Below are positions 47,002 to 56,156 of a stretch of DNA of 64,000 nt, in pieces. The translations under genes and the position numbers were made by a program. The notes under the pieces are model-generated. The model was given only the letters and a program-made list of their open reading frames with translations. It was not told where the DNA came from and ran no database searches. Position 1 is the stretch's first letter. Every line of letters starts with the position of its first letter. The DNA is taken from assembly GCA_964470055.1 (NCBI GenBank), contig CAYXZZ010000001.1:18368-82367 (forward strand), written 5' to 3'. Source of the DNA: JAEDES01 sp964470055 (GTDB taxonomy: Bacteria > Bacillota_I > Bacilli_A > RF39 > UBA660).

Positions 47002-47949
47002 ATGACTGATATAAGTATTATTGTTCCAATATACAATGCTGAAAAATTTATTAATAAGTGTATCGATTCTTTATTAAGTCAAACTAAACAAGAACTAGAA
47101 TTTATTCTTATAAATGATGGTTCAACTGATAATACCGACGAGATTATAAGTACATACAAAGATAAACGTATAAAATATTTTAAAAATAAAAATCAAGGAA
47201 TTGGAAAAACTAGAAACTTTGGAATTGAAAAAGCAACTGGTAAATATTTAATGTTTGTTGATAGTGACGACTATTTAGAACCAACTGCCTGTGAAAAACT
47301 TTATGAAAAAGCCATATCTTCCAAAGCAGAAGTCATTGTTTGTGACTTTTACAAAGTTTATGATGATGGTCATAAAGAAGAAATAAAACTTCCAAGTTTT
47401 AAAACGGGTAAATTAAAGGATAATCCTAATATTTTAATTGATATTAATCTGGCACCTTGGAATAAATTGTATAAAACAAAATTAATAAAAGATAATACTA
47501 TAAAATTTGTTGAAGGTATCAAATATGAAGATGCTCCATTCGTTGCGGAAGCCCTAGATAAAGCAAGTAAAATCGCTAAACTGGATAACTTCCTAAACTA
47601 TTATGTAATTCATGGCAATAGTGAAACCACCGTCCGAGATAAAAGAATTTTTGATATTTTAAAAATTGTTGATATCATTAGAAAATATTTTAAAAATAAA
47701 AGTTATATGAATGATATCGTTGATAAGTTAACAGTTAGAATAATTACTAATTATAATATCCAACAACGTAATCAAAAAGATAAAAAAGTAGGGATGAAAT
47801 TTATTAATACATCATTTGCTTATCTAAAAAAAGAAGTACCAGATTATAAAGCTAATAAATATTATGAAAATAGATCTTTCTTAAAGAAAACTATCGAAAA
47901 AAGTAAATTTCTATCAAAAATATATTGTCGCCTATATAAAAATAAATAA
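47002..47949 (+). CDS. Glycosyltransferase family 2
   Basis: 315 residues; ISIIVPIYNAEKFINKCIDSLLSQT, INDGSTDNT, VDSDDYLEP and KYEDAPFVAEAL are the usual GT2 blocks. It is a close layout match to the preceding GT2, perhaps an old tandem duplication with different sugar specificity. It is the last gene before the terminator at 48015. Confidence 0.93.
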   Translation: MTDISIIVPIYNAEKFINKCIDSLLSQTKQELEFILINDGSTDNTDEIISTYKDKRIKYFKNKNQGIGKTRNFGIEKATGKYLMFVDSDDYLEPTACEKLYEKAISSKAEVIVCDFYKVYDDGHKEEIKLPSFKTGKLKDNPNILIDINLAPWNKLYKTKLIKDNTIKFVEGIKYEDAPFVAEALDKASKIAKLDNFLNYYVIHGNSETTVRDKRIFDILKIVDIIRKYFKNKSYMNDIVDKLTVRIITNYNIQQRNQKDKKVGMKFINTSFAYLKKEVPDYKANKYYENRSFLKKTIEKSKFLSKIYCRLYKNK

Positions 47950-48014
47950 TCTAAATACATTTTTGCTACTGCATATGAACCTTGCTAAGTAAAAAGTATC
48001 TAGTTAACAACATA

Positions 48015-48043
48015 AAGGTTATGATTAGTTTCATAATCTTTTT
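48015..48043 (+). terminator. Terminator inside the glycan cluster
   Basis: AAGGTTATGA (48015-48024) pairs with TCATAATCTT (48031-48040), one T-G, then TTT. It separates the first transcript (40596-47949) from the next. Confidence 0.72.
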
Positions 48044-48058
48044 AAATTACCACCGAGG

Positions 48059-48087
48059 TTTACATTATTTTGAAAATATTATATAAT
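48059..48087 (+). promoter_or_regulatory. Promoter of the second glycan transcript
   Basis: TTTACA, 17 bases, TATAAT (48082-48087). It gives a leader of about 50 bases before ATG 48144. Confidence 0.75.
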
Positions 48088-48143
48088 TTACTTATAAAGT
48101 CTAAATAATTGAATATGATACTTGATAGAAAAGATGTGATGAT

Positions 48144-49391
48144 ATGAAGAAAAGAAATATTTTAATGTGTTTGGAATTTTTAGATATTGGTGGAGTAGAG
48201 ACTGCTGTTGTTACACTATGTAAAGGTTATATTCGCGCGGGACATAAAGTATATGTTGCTGCTAAAAATGGAATGTATGCTAAAGAACTAGAACGTATTG
48301 GAGTAGAAGTCTTATATTTAGAACATAAAATAAGAAATTATTTTCGTTTAGATAAAAAACAACAATTAATAGATTTTTGTAAAGAAAAAGAAATTACAGA
48401 AATTCATATTCACCAATATCCTTGTATTATGTACTGGCTTCCAGTTTGCATGGAGTTAGATCTTCCATATGTGGCTTATGCACATTCCATCGTTCCAGGA
48501 GCAATTGATTGGTTTACTAAAGAGTTTCCAACATATCGACTTGCTTTACCAATTTTCTTTGAAAATGCATCTAAAATTGTATGTATTGCAGAAAGTACCA
48601 AACAAGAAATAGAAGACATATATCACTTAGGAGAAGATAAATACATAATCGTTTCTAACTCATTAAATATGGAAGATTTTCCAGCCGGAAAAATTCCAGA
48701 ACAACTTTCAACCTTTGGAATTGCCGCTCGTTTCTCTGAAGAAAAAGTATCATCAATTAAACATGGAATAGATCTTTTTGAAGCATATTGTTTAATATCA
48801 AACGATAAAGCCTGTAAACTACTAATAGCCGGAGATGGTCAAGAAAAGAAAAACTTAATCAAATATGTTTCTTCAAAAAAGTTGACCGATAAAGTAGAAT
48901 TTCTAGGTCGTGTTTCCAATATGCCAGAGTTTTATAAAAAAATAGATGTTTTTATTGGCGTAGATAGATGTATTCTAGAGGCAATTGCATGTAAAAGGCT
49001 ATCTATTATCAGTAGTTATACCGACAGTATGAATATTATTACCAAAGAAAACATTGAAGAAGCAAGTAATCAAAACTTTTCAGGGATGAACTTAGAAAAT
49101 GATAATACCGTCTTAGAAAAATTACAAAAAATCGATAAGAAAGAATACAAAAAAATTACTGAAGATAACTACAATTTTATTAACTCAAAATATAATGTAG
49201 ACAATAATTTATATAAGTATGAACTTACTGCTAACTACACTAACGACTACAAATATATTTTTAAAACAACTAATAAATATACCAAAGAGATTTATCGAAT
49301 CAATAGCAAATGGCCAATTAAATTATATCGAAATATCGTAAATTACATTAGAAGAGTTCTAAGTAAAATAAAATCTATATTCATTAAGTAA
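48144..49391 (+). CDS. Glycosyltransferase family 4
   Basis: 415 residues, GT-B fold: N-terminal domain with DIGGVETAVVTLCKGYIRAGHKVYVA, C-terminal domain with FGIAARFSEEK, LLIAGDGQEKKNL and EFLGRVSNMPEFYKKIDVFIG. In the acid loop the usual E-x7-E is replaced by GVDRCILEAIACK, which keeps only the second Glu clearly. The last 25 residues (LYRNIVNYIRRVLSKIKSIFIK) form a basic amphipathic helix, probably a membrane tether. Retaining sugar transferase for the surface glycan. Confidence 0.88.
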   Translation: MKKRNILMCLEFLDIGGVETAVVTLCKGYIRAGHKVYVAAKNGMYAKELERIGVEVLYLEHKIRNYFRLDKKQQLIDFCKEKEITEIHIHQYPCIMYWLPVCMELDLPYVAYAHSIVPGAIDWFTKEFPTYRLALPIFFENASKIVCIAESTKQEIEDIYHLGEDKYIIVSNSLNMEDFPAGKIPEQLSTFGIAARFSEEKVSSIKHGIDLFEAYCLISNDKACKLLIAGDGQEKKNLIKYVSSKKLTDKVEFLGRVSNMPEFYKKIDVFIGVDRCILEAIACKRLSIISSYTDSMNIITKENIEEASNQNFSGMNLENDNTVLEKLQKIDKKEYKKITEDNYNFINSKYNVDNNLYKYELTANYTNDYKYIFKTTNKYTKEIYRINSKWPIKLYRNIVNYIRRVLSKIKSIFIK

Positions 49392-49405
49392 AGGTGGAGA
49401 GGTAA

Positions 49406-51676
49406 ATGAAGTTTTTAAATAAACCAGGAAAAGAATTAGTAAAGATTGGTACCCTAACAAATAAACAAGAACCAACAATTACAATCATTACGCCATTTTA
49501 TAATGGTGGAGCAACACTAGAAGAAACCGCAAATACAATTTTAAGCCAAACATATCCATATTTCGAATGGATTATCATTGATGATGGTTCTAAATCAGAA
49601 AGCTGTTTGAAAAAATTAGATGAAGTAAGTAAATGGGATTCACGCATTAAAGTATTTCATAAAGAAAACGGAGGACCATCACAAGCCAGAGACTTTGGAA
49701 TTAAAAAAGCATCTCCTTCTTCAAAATATATTTATTTTCTAGATTGTGATGACTTGATTGAAAACACTATGTTAGAAGAAATGTATTGGTCTTTAGAAAC
49801 ACATAAAGAGGCTAGTTGGGTATATGCAGCAATGATTAATTTTGGTGCCTATGAATACTATTGGGAACCATATTTTACTCTAGAAGAAGAATTAGTTTTA
49901 AATACCATGTGCATTAGTTCAATGATCAAAAAAGAAGATTTACTAGAAGTAGGTTGTTTTGGTATTAAAGAAAAAGCAATGTATGAAGATTGGAACTTGT
50001 GGTTAAAACTTTTAGCCAAAGGTAAAGTTCCTATTAGATTAAATGCACCATTATTTTGGTATCGTACAAGTTTTTCAGGAGAACTATCTCGTGCTAAATC
50101 AAACCATAAAAAGGCTATGAAACTAATTTCAAGTACGGCAAAAACAGTGAAAAATGAAGTTAATGTTATCCAATTTCCACGTATCAGTGCAAGTGGTCCA
50201 ACAACTAATACAATCTCTAGCATGACACTTCCTGAATATAAAAAAGAAAAACAAAATACCGTTCTTTTCTTAGTTGATAATATTAATCTAACAAAAAATT
50301 CTCTTACAACAATAGAAACTATCAAGCGTCTTAGCCAAGAAAATAATTGTATTTTAGTAATGACAGAACCATCAAAGAACAATCTAAGACAAGATATTAA
50401 AGATTATGTAAGTGAAATTCATGATTTAAGTAATTTCCTAGATACTAAAGATTATCCATTATTTATTGATTATTTACTTACATCACGAAACATTGATAAT
50501 ATCATTATAAATAATGCATCATTTGCTTATGCGATGTTACCAAGTATTAAACAAAAATATCAATCAATTAAAGTAATCGAATTACTAGAGATATCTCCTA
50601 CAGATATAAGAACAGAAAAACTAGTAAAATTAATTGATTTTTCTCTAACAACAAATAAAGATATAGCAAAAAACCTATCTATAGACTTAATTGAACCCAC
50701 TAAAAGAAAACCAAAAGAAGTAAAAATAGATTCTTCTGAACTTAAAGAAAAATTTGGAGTTCCTAAAGATCGAATTATTGTTTCATACATTGATAATGTT
50801 ATTTTTGAAAGACGTCCTCAACTATTCCTAGACATAATTAAAGAACTACCAGAAGAATTATTTTTCATAATTAATGGTAACGGACGTATGGCTACAAATA
50901 TCGAAAAACAAATAAAAAAGTCACCTAATGTTATTTATATTCCAGAACAAGAACCATATGATACGATATATAAAATAAGTGATATTATTGTAAACTGTGC
51001 CTACAAAGAAGGTGTTTCTTCAACAAATTACAAAGCCTTACTTAACGCAGTTCCAGTCGTTTCAACTACGGCTGATTATCAAGAAGAAATTGTTACTAAC
51101 AAAACAGGATTACTAGTATCAGAAGATTCAAAGAGTGCTGAAGACTATGCCAAAGAAATAACTTCAATAATCGAAAAACTAAGTATTTATAAAAATAGCA
51201 CTAAAGAAGAACTTACAGAATTAACAAACAAATATGATTCCTTAGTAGAAAAACTAGAAGAATTATTTCAAGTGAGGAAAAACAAAAGTCTAGAGGACTC
51301 ATATATGCTAGAAGTATATACGCAATATGAAGATAATTTAAAAGAAAGTTTTAAAAATACTTATTTAACTTATTATCGAGATAACCATCACTTAATTCCA
51401 AGAGAAACAATTACGCCAGGACCAATATCTAAGAAAAGAAGATTGAGATCTTTTGCTATTAAATACAACATGGAAAATGAAATGATTACTGTACTAACCT
51501 GGTTAAAACAAGTTATTGAAACAATAAAAAACTTGTTAAACTTTATCAAAAATGGTTTAAAGTCAATTCTAATGATTATTCCATTAACTATAAATATCAT
51601 TAAAATTATTCTAAAACTAATACGCAAAGTCTTATCTATAATTAAGCAAAGTCTTCTAAGACTAATCCGAAAATAA
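49406..51676 (+). CDS. GT2-GT4 bifunctional glycosyltransferase with amphipathic C-terminus
   Basis: 756 residues. The N-terminal GT2 domain (about 25-250) shows TIITPFYNGGATLEETANTILSQT, IDDGSKSES, LDCDDLIE and YEDWNLWLKLLAKG. The following GT-B module (about 290-620; GVPKDRIIVSYIDNVIFERRPQLFLDIIKEL, INGNGRMATNIEKQI, YKEGVSSTNYKALL) resembles GT4. The last 80 residues are several hydrophobic-basic amphipathic helices suited to membrane binding. Two consecutive sugars could be added by one chain. The gene is last in its transcript. Confidence 0.87.
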   Translation: MKFLNKPGKELVKIGTLTNKQEPTITIITPFYNGGATLEETANTILSQTYPYFEWIIIDDGSKSESCLKKLDEVSKWDSRIKVFHKENGGPSQARDFGIKKASPSSKYIYFLDCDDLIENTMLEEMYWSLETHKEASWVYAAMINFGAYEYYWEPYFTLEEELVLNTMCISSMIKKEDLLEVGCFGIKEKAMYEDWNLWLKLLAKGKVPIRLNAPLFWYRTSFSGELSRAKSNHKKAMKLISSTAKTVKNEVNVIQFPRISASGPTTNTISSMTLPEYKKEKQNTVLFLVDNINLTKNSLTTIETIKRLSQENNCILVMTEPSKNNLRQDIKDYVSEIHDLSNFLDTKDYPLFIDYLLTSRNIDNIIINNASFAYAMLPSIKQKYQSIKVIELLEISPTDIRTEKLVKLIDFSLTTNKDIAKNLSIDLIEPTKRKPKEVKIDSSELKEKFGVPKDRIIVSYIDNVIFERRPQLFLDIIKELPEELFFIINGNGRMATNIEKQIKKSPNVIYIPEQEPYDTIYKISDIIVNCAYKEGVSSTNYKALLNAVPVVSTTADYQEEIVTNKTGLLVSEDSKSAEDYAKEITSIIEKLSIYKNSTKEELTELTNKYDSLVEKLEELFQVRKNKSLEDSYMLEVYTQYEDNLKESFKNTYLTYYRDNHHLIPRETITPGPISKKRRLRSFAIKYNMENEMITVLTWLKQVIETIKNLLNFIKNGLKSILMIIPLTINIIKIILKLIRKVLSIIKQSLLRLIRK

Positions 51677-51700
51677 AGCAATTACCCTTAATTGCTTTTC
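51676..51700 (+). terminator. Terminator before the exporter genes
   Basis: AAGCAATTA (51676-51684) and TAATTGCTT (51689-51697) pair around CCCT, then T. The stop codon of the GT2-GT4 gene touches the stem. Confidence 0.8.
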
Positions 51701-51728
51701 TTAGACTTTGACCACAAAATATTAAATA

Positions 51729-51757
51729 TTGTAAAAAAGGGTCAAATTTATTATAAT
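51729..51757 (+). promoter_or_regulatory. Promoter of the ABC exporter genes
   Basis: TTGTAA, 17 bases, TATAAT (51752-51757). Confidence 0.78.
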
Positions 51758-51804
51758 AAATATGTATATACTAATATACAGATAAATTGAAATGAGGTAG
51801 TATT

Positions 51805-52548
51805 GTGGAAAAAAATACAGCAATTAAAGTTAGTCATGTATCAAAAGACTTTAAACTTTATTACGATAAAGCCAATACATTAAAAGAAAAACTATTATTT
51901 TTCTCTAAAAAAAATCGCGATAAAAATGATATTCACCACGTCCTAAAAGATATCAGTTTAAATATCAAAAAAGGAGAGAGTGTTGCTCTTATAGGAACAA
52001 ACGGAAGTGGTAAATCAACTTTATTAAAATTAATGACTAAAATAATTTATCCAACAAAAGGTAAAATTACTACTAATGGCAAATTAACATCTCTTTTAGA
52101 ATTAGGTGCTGGTTTCCATGATGATTTTACAGGCAGAGAAAACATCTATTTTAATGCATCCATATTTGGATTAACTAGAAAAGAAATCGATGAAAAAATT
52201 GATGAAATAATTGAATTTTCTGAGTTAAGAGAATTTATTGATAATCCAGTAAGAACTTATTCATCAGGAATGTACATGCGTCTTGCTTTCTCAGTAGCAA
52301 TAAATGTCCAAGCAGAAATCCTTCTTATTGATGAGATTTTAGCAGTAGGGGATCAACATTTCCAAGAAAAGTGTTTTGCTAAATTAAGAGAATTAAAAAA
52401 ATCTGGAAAGACAATTGTAATTGTAACTCATAATATGGATCAAGTAGAACAATTCTGTGACCGAGCAGTTTGGTTATATGAAGGCCAAATCAGAATGGAT
52501 GGAGAAGTTAAAGATGTTCTAAAAGAATACTTGAAGGTTTGTGGGTGA
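51805..52548 (+). CDS. Polysaccharide/teichoic-acid exporter ATPase (Wzt/TagH-like)
   Basis: 247 residues. Walker A IGTNGSGKST, signature TYSSGMYMRLAFSVA, Walker B ILLIDEILAVGD and H-loop VTHNMDQVEQFCDR are typical of ABC-2 polysaccharide exporters; the N-terminal KDFKLYYDKANTLKEKLLFFSKK insertion is also. It ends right after the ATPase fold, so it lacks the carbohydrate-binding C-terminal domain that some Wzt proteins have. GTG start after GAGGTAG. The permease begins 5 bases after its stop. Confidence 0.92.
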   Translation: MEKNTAIKVSHVSKDFKLYYDKANTLKEKLLFFSKKNRDKNDIHHVLKDISLNIKKGESVALIGTNGSGKSTLLKLMTKIIYPTKGKITTNGKLTSLLELGAGFHDDFTGRENIYFNASIFGLTRKEIDEKIDEIIEFSELREFIDNPVRTYSSGMYMRLAFSVAINVQAEILLIDEILAVGDQHFQEKCFAKLRELKKSGKTIVIVTHNMDQVEQFCDRAVWLYEGQIRMDGEVKDVLKEYLKVCG

Positions 52549-52553
52549 TTAGA

Positions 52554-53327
52554 ATGAAAGTTTTTAAAGAATTATATAATTATAGAGAATTACTAAAGAC
52601 AAACATTAAAAAGGAAATCAGAGGTAAATACAAAGGTTCTTGGTTAGGAATACTTTGGACTTTCCTAAATCCATTATTAATGCTTGCAGTATATGCAATC
52701 GTTTTCCCATATATTTTAAGAGTAGATGTTGATAACTACACAATCTTTATGATTGTTGCCTTAATACCATGGAATTTCTTCACAACTGCTGTACAAACAG
52801 GTACAAACAGTGTTGTCATAAATGGAAATATCCTAAAGAAAGTCTATTTTCCAAGAGAAATTATTCCAATTTCAACCACAACAAGCCAATTAATTAATTT
52901 CTTGATAACTTGTCTAATAATGGTTGTTTTCATATTATTTAGTGGAGTAGGCTTCACATGGCATATAGTATTCTTCCCATTACTAGTATTAATTCAATAC
53001 TTAATTACGTTAGGAATATCATTTATTCTATCAGCCATTACAGTTTTTGTAAGAGACGTTTCTCATTTTGTAAGTGTTGTCCTAATGTTAGGATTCTACG
53101 CAACACCAATTGTATATCTAAGTAGTATGTTGCCACAAAAATTTCAAATATTCTTAAAATTAAATCCAATGGCTCAATTAGTAGAGGGCTACAGATCAAT
53201 CCTTTACTATCATCAACTTCCAGATATGAAAATGATTGGTATTTGGGGAATTGCTAGTATTTTAATTGTTATTGTAGGATATATTATATTCAAAAAACTA
53301 GAAAAAAGTTTTGTTGAAGAACTATAA
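52554..53327 (+). CDS. Polysaccharide/teichoic-acid exporter permease (Wzm/TagG-like)
   Basis: 257 residues, six helices. The N-terminal EIRGKYKGSWLGILWTFLNPLLMLAVYAIVF is the ABC-2 polysaccharide-exporter signature, and the C-terminal LKLNPMAQLVEGYRSILYY box is also conserved. Together with the ATPase it would move a finished lipid-linked glycan or teichoic acid to the outer face. ATG 52554 follows GGTGATTAG; the upstream TTG start is not needed. Confidence 0.92.
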   Translation: MKVFKELYNYRELLKTNIKKEIRGKYKGSWLGILWTFLNPLLMLAVYAIVFPYILRVDVDNYTIFMIVALIPWNFFTTAVQTGTNSVVINGNILKKVYFPREIIPISTTTSQLINFLITCLIMVVFILFSGVGFTWHIVFFPLLVLIQYLITLGISFILSAITVFVRDVSHFVSVVLMLGFYATPIVYLSSMLPQKFQIFLKLNPMAQLVEGYRSILYYHQLPDMKMIGIWGIASILIVIVGYIIFKKLEKSFVEEL

Positions 53328-53332
53328 AAAAT

Positions 53333-53357
53333 ACTCTTCGTTCAAAGAAGAGTTTTT
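53333..53357 (+). terminator. Terminator of the exporter transcript
   Basis: ACTCTTC (53333-53339) and GAAGAGT (53347-53353) pair around GTTCAAA, then TTTT. The following 200 bases up to an extended -10 (TGaTATACT, 53586-53594) hold nothing else I can name. Confidence 0.8.
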
Positions 53358-53622
53358 ATATGTCTAAAAGTAATCTTTACTTTCTAGAAGAAAACAAAAA
53401 TTATTGTATAGTAGTTCAAATAGTTACAATACTCAAATTATTCGCAGATTTTATACCCTTTTCAAATAGTTTAACTATTTTCATAAACTTTAAATGAAAA
53501 AACAATTAGAATAAATTATTCCCTTTGTTCAAATACATCACCAAATCATCTCAGTAATTCCTATCTAGTAATCTGCACAATTTTATGATATACTAAGCAT
53601 ATGTTGAGGAGATGATGTTATC

Positions 53623-54555
53623 TTGAGAAAATGCGTAATTATCATGAATCCTGAAAGCGGAAAAAAGAAAAAACTAAGTAATTATAACGACTTTTACGAT
53701 ATTTTAAGAAAGTATGGTTATGATACTGAAATAATTTTTACGAAAAAAAAGGGAGATGCCACTAATATTGTCCAAGGTTTAGACAAGGATATTGATCTTG
53801 TCATCAGTGCCGGTGGAGACGGGACATTAAATGAAGTTGTAACTGGAAACATGTTAAGAAAACATAAACTCTTAATTGCTAATCTTCCTATGGGGACAAC
53901 TAATGATGTAGGAAATATGTATGGTTACACAAAAGATGTAAAGAAGAATTTGGAACTATTATTGAATGGCAAACCTAAAAAGATAGATGTCTGTTACATA
54001 GATAATACAGCATTCGTTTATGTTGCCTGTCTAGGGGATTATATTGATATGGCTTATAATACTCCAAGAGAGTTAAAGAAAAAATATGGAAAACTTGCTT
54101 ATATCATGTATGGATTAAAACAATTAAGACCTAAAATTCATGCTTATAACATAAAATATAAAGTAGATGGTAAAGAATATGAAGGAAAATACTCATTTTT
54201 CTTTATCACCAATTCATCACGTGTTGCAGGGGTCTCAGATATATATTATGATGTTAAACTAGATGACAATAAATTTGAAGTGGCTTTTGCTGATGTAAAA
54301 AACTATCGCGATATTGTAAGAATGTTCATTTTAATGAATGCAGTTGATATTAAAGACATTCCTGGAATAACATACTATAAAACAAACAATTTAGAAGTTG
54401 AATTTTTAGACCCGCCAAAAACTTCTTGGTGTATTGACGGAGAAGAATATACAAGTCCTAAAACAACCTTCACATTTAGAGTCGAAAAAGATATGAAAAT
54501 GTTGATGCCACGAGAAAATATAAAAAAATTATTTGAAGAGGAAAATATAGAGTAG
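53623..54555 (+). CDS. dgkB: Diacylglycerol/lipid kinase (DgkB/YegS family)
   Basis: 310 residues. The N-terminal MNPESGKKKK is the family GNP-like loop, ISAGGDGTLNEVV is the ATP site, LPMGTTNDVGN follows, and the C-terminal CIDGEEY strand closes the fold. DgkB recycles diacylglycerol released when phosphatidylglycerol is used for lipoteichoic acid, in line with the LtaS-like gene at 29676. The start is a TTG; an ATG in another frame just upstream cannot be used. In Bacillus the gene lies just after gatCAB. Confidence 0.9.
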   Translation: MRKCVIIMNPESGKKKKLSNYNDFYDILRKYGYDTEIIFTKKKGDATNIVQGLDKDIDLVISAGGDGTLNEVVTGNMLRKHKLLIANLPMGTTNDVGNMYGYTKDVKKNLELLLNGKPKKIDVCYIDNTAFVYVACLGDYIDMAYNTPRELKKKYGKLAYIMYGLKQLRPKIHAYNIKYKVDGKEYEGKYSFFFITNSSRVAGVSDIYYDVKLDDNKFEVAFADVKNYRDIVRMFILMNAVDIKDIPGITYYKTNNLEVEFLDPPKTSWCIDGEEYTSPKTTFTFRVEKDMKMLMPRENIKKLFEEENIE

Positions 54556-54556
54556 T

Positions 54557-55369
54557 ATGAAAGAGAAAAATAAAAAAAGAAAAAAAACAAAAGAATTACT
54601 AGACGGTAAATCTAAATCAACGATTGCTGTATACTTAACTTTACGTGTTTTAGTAATATTATGTATGGTTCTTCAAGGATTAAATGGTAACTGGGAAAAC
54701 GTCTTTTTATGCATTCTAACACTTATATTATTCACACTACCAACTATTGTTTCTAAAAAACTAAGTATTGAACTTCCATCATTCCTAGAAATTACAGTTT
54801 ACTTATTTATATTTGCCGCAGAGATTTTAGGGGAAATTCAAAACTTCTATGGCATATTTAAAGCCTGGGATACTTTGCTGCATACCTTAAACGGATTCCT
54901 ATGTGCCGCTGTAGGTTTTTCACTTATTGATATAATTAATAGAGAGGAAAGATTCTATATTAAAATGTCTCCATTATTCTTATCAATAGTAGCCTTTTGT
55001 TTTTCAATGACTATTGGAGTATTATGGGAGTTCTTTGAATTTGCAGCCGACAGGTATTTCTTACTTGATATGCAAAAAGATCGTGTTGTCCAAGTAATAT
55101 CATCTGTTGAGCTTAATCCAGAAAATAAGAATGAACCAGTTATAATAAAAGACATTGAAAAAACAGAAATATACACTACTGATAATATAATAACTGTTGA
55201 AGATGGCTATCTAGAATTAGGTAGAAATGATACCATGAAAGATTTATTCGTCAATTTTATTGGAGCCGTTGTCTTCTCAGTTTTAGGTTATCTTTATATA
55301 AAAGATCGCGACGAATATAAATTAATTGAAAGAATAATTCCTCAGTATAAAAAAGATTTAATTGAGTAA
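54557..55369 (+). CDS. DUF2238 (YjdF-like) membrane protein
   Basis: 270 residues. A basic start, then six helices with the family motifs AWDTLLHTLNGFLCAAVGFSLI and GVLWEFFEFAADR; the last helix follows NDTMKDLFVNFIGAVVFSVLGYLY. An external insert of about 50 residues (QVISSVELNPENKNEPV...) is present. It begins one base after the lipid-kinase stop, so they share a message. Function is unknown. Confidence 0.8.
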   Translation: MKEKNKKRKKTKELLDGKSKSTIAVYLTLRVLVILCMVLQGLNGNWENVFLCILTLILFTLPTIVSKKLSIELPSFLEITVYLFIFAAEILGEIQNFYGIFKAWDTLLHTLNGFLCAAVGFSLIDIINREERFYIKMSPLFLSIVAFCFSMTIGVLWEFFEFAADRYFLLDMQKDRVVQVISSVELNPENKNEPVIIKDIEKTEIYTTDNIITVEDGYLELGRNDTMKDLFVNFIGAVVFSVLGYLYIKDRDEYKLIERIIPQYKKDLIE

Positions 55370-55431
55370 TTCAATTTCTTTTTTTTCTTAAAATATGTTA
55401 TTCTATTAACTAGAGTAAGAGGTACAAATAA

Positions 55432-56115
55432 ATGAAGAAGTTAAATAAAGAAACAACTGAACGCAAATTAACAGTTAAGATGATTTTATGTATCATCTAT
55501 TTAACCGTCATCACAATACTTTTTGTCTGTTCATATAAACTTTTCCAAGAAAAATATACTGCTAAGCCATGGGGAGAAGTAGAAAGTATTGAAGAATATT
55601 CATACATTGAGATATCACGTATGTCAGAAAAATTTGCTTACTATGAAGAAGAAAATATTGGTATACATTTTGTTATTGAAAAAGAAGAAACAGGAGTTTG
55701 GCATACATATTTAATAGCCATAAATGAAGATGATTATGATAAATATAAAGATATCATTGATTATACTTATGAAAGAATAGAAGAAGAACCAGAACCATTA
55801 AAAGCCTATGGATATCCAGAAATAATCAAAGCCGATTTAAAGGCCTTGGCCATAAAAAATATAGATAATTTTGTACCCGCTGAAAATGAAGTAGATATTA
55901 CTGAAGAAAACTTTGAAACATATATTACTAATAGTTACTTAAATACTACCAAAGAAAAAACTGATTATTTTAGTGGTATCTTGTTTATAACCTTAATTCT
56001 ATTATTCATAATGATCGCATTATTTATCTTCACAATATTTGATAGGGAAAAAACTAAAGTCGAAGAAAAAATTGAAAAATTTCCAAAATTAAGTAAAAAA
56101 TCTAATAAAAAATAA
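55432..56115 (+). CDS. Two-helix membrane protein, unknown
   Basis: 227 residues with helices at about 17-37 and 184-208 and an external domain between (EVESIEEYSYIEISRMSEKFAYYEEENIGIHFVIEKEE...). The last 20 residues are basic and cytoplasmic. It was not recognised. A short leader with a modest AAGAGG site precedes the ATG. It stands between the lipid-kinase operon and FemAB, in an envelope context. Confidence 0.65.
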   Translation: MKKLNKETTERKLTVKMILCIIYLTVITILFVCSYKLFQEKYTAKPWGEVESIEEYSYIEISRMSEKFAYYEEENIGIHFVIEKEETGVWHTYLIAINEDDYDKYKDIIDYTYERIEEEPEPLKAYGYPEIIKADLKALAIKNIDNFVPAENEVDITEENFETYITNSYLNTTKEKTDYFSGILFITLILLFIMIALFIFTIFDREKTKVEEKIEKFPKLSKKSNKK

Positions 56116-56156
56116 TAAATTCCATATATCCGAATAAACTAATAAAAGGAGGATAT

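Noticed and set aside
49858..50382. 174-codon open frame on the minus strand
   Set aside because: It lies antisense inside the well-supported GT2-GT4 gene, has no ribosome-binding site, and its sequence shows no family traits.
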